Part shown: one piece after another, positions 57,851 through 64,000 of the stretch
How the letters are laid out: every line of letters begins with the position of its first letter
Position numbering within the stretch: position 1 is the first letter of the stretch
NCBI GenBank assembly: GCA_946811695.1
Contig: OX328123.1
Location: forward strand, 11,592,698-11,656,697
Source: Gonocerus acuteangulatus
Taxonomy: Eukaryota; Arthropoda; Insecta; Hemiptera; Coreidae
Length of the DNA stretch: 64,000 bases
Direction of reading: 5' to 3'
Notes under the pieces: generated by a model
Told to the model about the DNA's origin: nothing
The model's database searches: none
Seen by the model: the letters and a program-made list of their open reading frames with translations, nothing else
Position numbers and translations under genes: made by a program

Positions 57851-60800
57851 ATAGTGGTATGTCTTGTTTTGTCATTAAGTGAGAGTGAGTTAGTAGAGTA
57901 TGTCCTATTCCAAGTCTTGTAAGGACTACTTCTTCTCTCCGGCAGCTTCTATAGCTGGAATTCCATTGTTACATGAATGGCTTTATCTCCCGAAGCTTGT
58001 TATTGTGGTGAGCATAGTTGCATGTCTTGTTTTGTCATTAAGTGAGAGTGAGTTAGTAGAGTATGTCCTATTCCAAGTCTTGTAAGGACTACTTCTTCTC
58101 TCCGGCAGCTTCTATAGCTGGAATTCCATTGTTACATGAATGGCTTTATCTCCCGAAGCTTGTTATTGTGGTGAGCATAGTTGCATGTCTTGTTTTGTCA
58201 TGAAGTGAGAGTGAGTTAGTAGAGTATGTCCTATTCCAAGTCTTGTAAGGACTACTTCTTCTCTCCGGCAGCTTCTATAGCTGGAATTCCATTGTTACAT
58301 GAATGGCTTTATCTCCCGAAGCTTGTTATTGTGGTGAGCATAGTTGCATGTCTTGTTTTGTCATTAAGTGAGAGTGAGTTAGTAGAGTATGTCCTATTCC
58401 AAGTCTTGTAAGGACTACTTCTTCTCTCCGGCAGCTTCTATAGCTGGAATTCCATTGTTACATGAATGGCTTTATCTCCCGAAGCTTGTTATTGTGGTGA
58501 GCATAGTTGCATGTCTTGTTTTGTCATTAAGTGAGAGTGAGTTAGTAGAGTATGTCCTATTCCAAGTCTTGTAAGGACTACTTCTTCTCTCCGGCAGCTT
58601 CTATAGCTGGAATTCCATTGTTACATGAATGGCTTTATCTCCCGAAGCTTGTTATTGTGGTGAGCATAGTTGCATGTCTTGTTTTGTCATGAAGTGAGAG
58701 TGAGTTAGTAGAGTATGTCCTATTCCAAGTCTTGTAAGGACTACTTCTTCTCTCCGGCAGCTTCTATAGCTGGAATTCCATTGTTACATGAATGGCTTTA
58801 TCTCCCGAAGCTTGTTATTGTGGTGAGCATAGTTGCATGTCTTGTTTTGTCATTAAGTGAGAGTGAGTTAGTAGAGTATGTCCTATTCCAAGTCTTGTAA
58901 GGACTACTTCTTCTCTCCGGCAGCTTCTATAGCTGGAATTCCATTGTTACATGAATGGCTTTATCTCCCGAAGCTTGTTATTGTGGTGAGCATAGTTGCA
59001 TGTCTTGTTTTGTCATGAAGTGAGAGTGAGTTAGTAGAGTATGTCCTATACTAAGTCTTGTAAGGACTACTTCTTCTCTCCGGCAGCTTCTATAGCTGGA
59101 ATTCCATTGTTACATGAATGGCTTTATCTCCCGAAGCTTGTTATTGTGGTGAGCATAGTGGCATGTCTTGTTTTGTCATTAAGTGAGAGTGAGTTAGTAG
59201 AGTATGTCCTATTCCAAGTCTTGTAAGGACTACTTCTTCTCTCCGGCAGCTTCTATAGCTGGAATTCCATTGTTACATGAATGGCTTTATCTCCCGAAGC
59301 TTGTTATTGTGGTGAGCATAGTGGCATGTCTTGTTTTGTCATTAAGTGAGAGTGAGTTAGTAGAGTATGTCCTATTCCAAGTCTTGTAAGGACTACTTCT
59401 TCTCTCCGGCAGCTTCTATAGCTGGAATTCCATTGTTACATGAATGGCTTTATCTCCCGAAGCTTGTTATTGTGGTGAGCATAGTGGCATGTCTTGTTTT
59501 GTCATTAAGTGAGAGTGAGTTAGTAGAGTATGTCCTATTCCAAGTCTTGTAAGGACTACTTCTTCTCTCCGGCAGCTTCTATAGCTGGAATTCCATTGTT
59601 ACATGAATGGCTTTATCTCCCGAAGCTTGTTATTGTGGTGAGCATAGTTGCATGTCTTGTTTTGTCATTAAGTGAGAGTGAGTTAGTAGAGTATGTCCTA
59701 TTCCAAGTCTTGTAAGGACTACTTCTTCTCTCCGGCAGCTTCTATAGCTGGAATTCCATTGTTACATGAATGGCTTTATCTCCCGAAGCTTGTTATTGTG
59801 GTGAGCATAGCGGCATGTCTTGTTTTGTCATTAAGTGAGAGTGAGTTAGTAGAGTATGTCCTATACTAAGTCTTGTAAGGACTACTTCTTCTCTCCGGCA
59901 GCTTCTATAGCTGGAATTCCATTGTTACATGAATGGCTTTATCTCCCGAAGCTTGTTATTGTGGTGAGCATAGTGGCATGTCTTGTTTTGTCATTAAGTG
60001 AGAGTGAGTTAGTAGAGTATGTCCTATTCCAAGTCTTGTAAGGACTACTTCTTCTCTCCGGCAGCTTCTATAGCTGGAATTCCATTGTTACATGAATGGC
60101 TTTATCTCCCGAAGCTTGTTATTGTGGTGAGCATAGTGGCATGTCTTGTTTTGTCATTAAGTGAGAGTGAGTTAGTAGAGTATGTCCTATTCCAAGTCTT
60201 GTAAGGACTACTTCTTCTATCCGGCAGCTTCTATAGCTGGAATTCCATTGTTACATGAATGGCTTTATCTCCCGAAGCTTGTTATTGTGGTGAGCATAGT
60301 GGCATGTCTTGTTTTGTCATTAAGTGAGAGTGAGTTAGTAGAGTATGTCCTATTCCAAGTCTTGTAAGGACTACTTCTTCTCTCCGGCAGCTTCTATAGC
60401 TGGAATTCCATTGTTACATGAATGGCTTTATCTCCCGAAGCTTGTTATTGTGCTGAGCATAGTGGCATGTCTTGTTTTGTCATTAAGTGAGAGTGAGTTA
60501 GTAGAGTATGTCCTATTCCAAGTCTTGTAAGGACTACTTCTTCTCTCCGGCAGCTTCTATAGCTGGAATTCCATTGTTACATGAATGGCTTTATCTCCCG
60601 AAGCTTGTTATTGTGGTGAGCATAGTTGCATGTCTTGTTTTGTCATGAAGTGAGAGTGAGTTAGTAGAGTATGTCCTATACTAAGTCTTGTAAGGACTAC
60701 TTCTTCTCTCCGGCAGCTTCTATAGCTGGAATTCCATTGTTACATGAATGGCTTTATCTCCCGAAGCTTGTTATTGTGGTGAGCATAGTGGCATGTCTTG

Positions 60801-62911
60801 TTTTGTCATTAAGTGAGAGTGAGTTAGTAGAGTATGTCCTATTCCAAGTCTTGTAAGGACTACTTCTTCTCTCCGGCAGCTTCTATAGCTGGAATTCCAT
60901 TGTTACATGAATGGCTTTATCTCCCGAAGCTTGTTATTGTGGTGAGCATAGTGGCATGTCTTGTTTTGTCATTAAGTGAGAGTGAGTTAGTAGAGTATGT
61001 CCTATTCCAAGTCTTGTAAGGACTACTTCTTCTCTCCGGCAGCTTCTATAGCTGGAATTCCATTGTTACATGAATGGCTTTATCTCCCGAAGCTTGTTAT
61101 TGTGGTGAGCATAGTGGCATGTCTTGTTTTGTCATTAAGTGAGAGTGAGTTAGTAGAGTATGTCCTATTCCAAGTCTTGTAAGGACTACTTCTTCTCTCC
61201 GGCAGCTTCTATAGCTGGAATTCCATTGTTACATGAATGGCTTTATCTCCCGAAGCTTGTTATTGTGGTGAGCATAGTTGCATGTCTTGTTTTGTCATTA
61301 AGTGAGAGTGAGTTAGTAGAGTATGTCCTATTCCAAGTCTTGTAAGGACTACTTCTTCTCTCCGGCAACTTCTATAGCTGGAATTCCATTGTTACATGAA
61401 TGGCTTTATCTCCCGAAGCTTGTTATTGTGGTGAGCATAGCGGCATGTCTTGTTTTGTCATTAAGTGAGAGTGAGTTAGTAGAGTATGTCCTATACTAAG
61501 TCTTGTAAGGACTACTTCTTCTCTCCGGCAGCTTCTATAGCTGGAATTCCATTGTTACATGAATGGCTTTATCTCCCGAAGCTTGTTATTGTGGTGAGCA
61601 TAGTGGCATGTCTTGTTTTGTCATTAAGTGAGAGTGAGTTAGTAGAGTATGTCCTATTCCAAGTCTTGTAAGGACTACTTCTTCTCTCCGGCAGCTTCTA
61701 TAGCTGGAATTCCATTGTTACATGAATGGCTTTATCTCCCGAAGCTTGTTATTGTGGTGAGCATAGTGGCATGTCTTGTTTTGTCATTAAGTGAGAGTGA
61801 GTTAGTAGAGTATGTCCTATTCCAAGTCTTGTAAGGACTACTTCTTCTCTCCGGCAGCTTCTATAGCTGGAATTCCATTGTTACATGAATGGCTTTATCT
61901 CCCGAAGCTTGTTATTGTGGTGAGCATAGTGGCATGTCTTGTTTTGTCATTAAGTGAGAGTGAGTTAGTAGAGTATGTCCTATTCCAAGTCTTGTAAGGA
62001 CTACTTCTTCTCTCCGGCAGCTTCTATAGCTGGAATTCCATTGTTACATGAATGGCTTTATCTCCCGAAGCTTGTTATTGTGCTGAGCATAGTGGCATGT
62101 CTTGTTTTGTCATTAAGTGAGAGTGAGTTAGTAGAGTATGTCCTATTCCAAGTCTTGTAAGGACTACTTCTTCTCTCCGGCAGCTTCTATAGCTGGAATT
62201 CCATTGTTACATGAATGGCTTTATCTCCCGAAGCTTGTTATTGTGGTGAGCATAGTGGCATGTCTTGTTTTGTCATTAAGTGAGAGTGAGTTAGTAGAGT
62301 ATGTCCTATTCCAAGTCTTGTGAGGACTACTTCTTCTCTCCGGCAGCTTCTATAGCTGGAATTCCATTGTTACATGAATGGCTTTATCTCCCGAAGCTTG
62401 TTATTGTGGTGAGCATAGTGGCATGTCTTGTTTTGTCATTAAGTGAGAGTGAGTTAGTAGAGTATGTCCTATTCCAAGTCTTGTAAGGACTACTTCTTCT
62501 CTCCGGCAGCTTCTATAGCTGGAATTCCATTGTTACATGAATGGCTTTATCTCCCGAAGCTTGTTATTGTGGTGAGCATAGTGGCATGTCTTGTTTTGTC
62601 ATTAAGTGAGAGTGAGTTAGTAGAGTATGTCCTATTCCAAGTCTTGTGAGGACTACTTCTTCTCTCCGGCAGCTTCTATAGCTGGAATTCCATTGTTACA
62701 TGAATGGCTTTATCTCCCGAAGCTTGTTATTGTGGTGAGCATAGTGGCATGTCTTGTTTTGTCATTAAGTGAGAGTGAGTTAGTAGAGTATGTCCTATTC
62801 CAAGTCTTGTAAGGACTACTTCTTCTCTCCGGCAGCTTCTATAGCTGGAATTCCATTGTTACATGAATGGCTTTATCTCCCGAAGCTTGTTATTGTGGTG
62901 AGCATAGTTGC
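57851..62911. repeat. 163-bp satellite array, 31 copies, derived from LINE ORF2
   Basis: Unit step exactly 163 bp, copies nearly identical. Read on the minus strand each unit contains NNKLREIK, a stop, then REEVVLTRLGIGHTLLTH and MTKQD, the post-RNase H segment of an I-group ORF2. Variants (GTTGCATG/GTGGCATG, CTATTC/CTATAC, CATTAAG/CATGAAG, TGGTGAG/TGCTGAG) recur in blocks, for example the pattern near 59856-60530 again at 61486-62160, so higher-order duplication has occurred. The 61-codon + strand frames are antisense by-products. Confidence 0.95.
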
Positions 62912-63310
62912 CTTCCGAGCAGTTTTGATATCTAATAATTATCATTATTTTTTTAGTAAACAAAATAAGACTTTCTTAGGGCCATTTAAAAAAAAAAAAA
63001 AAAAAAGAGTTACAATTCTGACAGTTTGCGGAGAGGTTACAGCTTCGCTATGAGACATGTAGGGCAAATGTATTTTACAATGAAGTATTGAAATTAATAA
63101 CTTTAATTATCCTTGCCGTTTAACTCGTGATAATTTAATGAAGTATGACACTCGGCCCTAGCTAGTATAATAAATACAAATTATTTTTTATTTAATATTT
63201 GTAGATATTTTTAAAGTTACAACAGCTATTTTGTTTTCTCTTTCAATCGAATATCTATATTATTGTAGAATATCTATAGTTTTTGCCTTTTAAGAGTTCA
63301 TCAGTCATGG
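62912..63310. other. No recognisable feature
   Basis: AT-rich with a 20-bp A-run near 62986-63006. It may include the outer part of the LINE remnant, but no coding could be supported. Confidence 0.4.
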
Positions 63311-63400
63311 AACTGCATCATCTTAGCGCGGCTCCGTTCATATCCCTATTGTCATTTGAAAAGCTTAGAATAGAAACAGATAATATTTTGTTCGGCCTTT
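63311..63400 (+). mobile_element. F2 element 5'-end fragment
   Basis: GGAACTGCATCATCTTAGCG followed by CGGCTCCGTTCATATCCCTA aligns with the 5' end of the F2 copy at 36098 (reverse strand there). The outer leader is degenerate and no 3' end is seen in the window. Confidence 0.5.
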
Positions 63401-63769
63401 GTTCAAAGGAGTTATGACTTTACCTGGTCGGGTTCGCCTGACCCTAGAATCCTCTTCTAGAGATACTTATTTCATGCATTAAAAAATATCAATATTTTCT
63501 TGTGTTCTTCTACTATAGTAATAATTCTACAAATAAAAACAAATATAAAATAAAATAAAAAACCATCAGCATGAAGGCAATTGAAAATATTCAAAAGACG
63601 TCATTGAATCTCTTTCTCTTGGCAAGCTATGTTTCTAACAATGAATTATTTTTCTTATTTTACTTAATATGTTTTATTGTCAAATAGATTACCCAACTAT
63701 AAGCAGTTAAAAAATAACAAGGAATAAAAACAGACAAAAATAACCGTTCGAATGAACGGAATAAATTAC
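63401..63769. other. No recognisable feature
   Basis: AT-rich; no supported coding or element ends. Confidence 0.4.
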
Positions 63770-64000
63770 TTGAAAGTTTAAGCACTTATTTCTCCGATTG
63801 ACATCACTTATTCAAAATTTTCTTCAGAACCTTTTTTGTAGACCATTTAGTAAGCTTTCGAATGGTAACCTTTCACATCCCAAACTTATCAACCATTTTC
63901 GAGATATTAATGAAAGTATACGAAGTTCCCAAAACTTTTCATGTCTGTTAAAAAAATATTTTATTCTAACCCTTCCTTATCTCAAAACTTAACCAAAATT
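63770..64000 (-). repeat. Interspersed repeat D, partial
   Basis: The reverse complement resembles 7960-8170 (shared ACCATTCGAAAGC and GATGTCAATC segments) and the 3830-3960 region. It runs off the window end. Confidence 0.5.

Larger units (their letters stand above)
57205..58015 (-). pseudogene. I-group LINE ORF2 C-terminus, split by two insertions
   Basis: Minus strand: NNKLREIK (about 58000), REEVVLTRLGIGHTLLTH and MTKQD (to 57849), then after two insertions PLCTECNKTLTVKHLLTDC (57267-57205). This is the conserved post-RNase H Cys/His region, close to 10062-10463. Stops are present, so it is a relic. Its upstream part is the first unit of the 163-bp satellite. Confidence 0.8.

Noticed and set aside
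37639..62911. Regularly spaced repeats resembling CRISPR arrays
   Set aside because: Units are contiguous with no unique spacers, and the genome is clearly eukaryotic; these are satellites.
57900..63053. Series of 61-residue + strand proteins (MSYSKSCKDYFF type) as a tandem gene family
   Set aside because: They are antisense to the LINE ORF2 segment in each 163-bp unit, which explains the sequence fully.

Overview
The window is eukaryotic, AT-rich and almost entirely repetitive. Its mobile-element content (I-group, R1-like and Jockey-like LINEs with insect-style endonuclease/RT/RNase H ORFs, Helitrons with the MPAKRRR-type N-terminal peptide, a mariner fragment, Penelope-like fold-backs) points to an arthropod, most likely an insect; the species cannot be named from the sequence. 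I see no convincing single-copy host gene, rRNA or tRNA.

Layout. 1-10.6 kb: LINE tails, an internally deleted Helitron, a PIF/Harbinger-type MITE, two fold-backs and copies of (TA)n-bearing elements. 10.6-19.3 kb: one nested locus. A minus-strand (TA)n-bearing element (family F1, Helentron/DINE-like architecture) is split by a full-length I-group LINE ('LINE A', both ORFs open) inserted in its (TA)n core, and by a Helitron composite inserted in its 5' block. 19.3-25.9 kb: two more F1 copies, a 5'-truncated R1-like LINE with a perfect 13-bp target duplication, two abutting Helitrons and a mariner transposase fragment. 26.0-32.4 kb: a second full-length LINE ('LINE B', minus strand) with a perfect 14-bp target duplication; its ORF1 is open and its ORF2 has one in-frame stop. 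33.6-36.5 kb: a Helitron with textbook ends, then a Penelope-like inverted-repeat element carrying a hammerhead-ribozyme motif in each arm. 37.6-54.1 kb: about 193 copies of an 85-bp satellite with higher-order structure. 54.4-56.8 kb: another F1 copy and a second Penelope-like fold-back with hammerhead motifs. 57.2-62.9 kb: 31 copies of a 163-bp satellite that is a tandemly amplified piece of LINE ORF2. 62.9-64 kb: fragments of interspersed repeats.

Functional reading. The only plausibly functional proteins are the ORF1/ORF2 pair of LINE A (RNA-binding gag-like protein, then endonuclease-RT-RNase H) and perhaps ORF1 of LINE B. The short elements look non-autonomous and would depend on proteins encoded elsewhere. 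The most interesting signals are (i) two Penelope-like elements sharing a tail of about 35 nt, with hammerhead motifs whose stem II differs by a compensatory base-pair change, (ii) two (TA)n element families that share their 5' leader but each carry their own matched subterminal inverted repeats, and (iii) a satellite born from a LINE coding segment.
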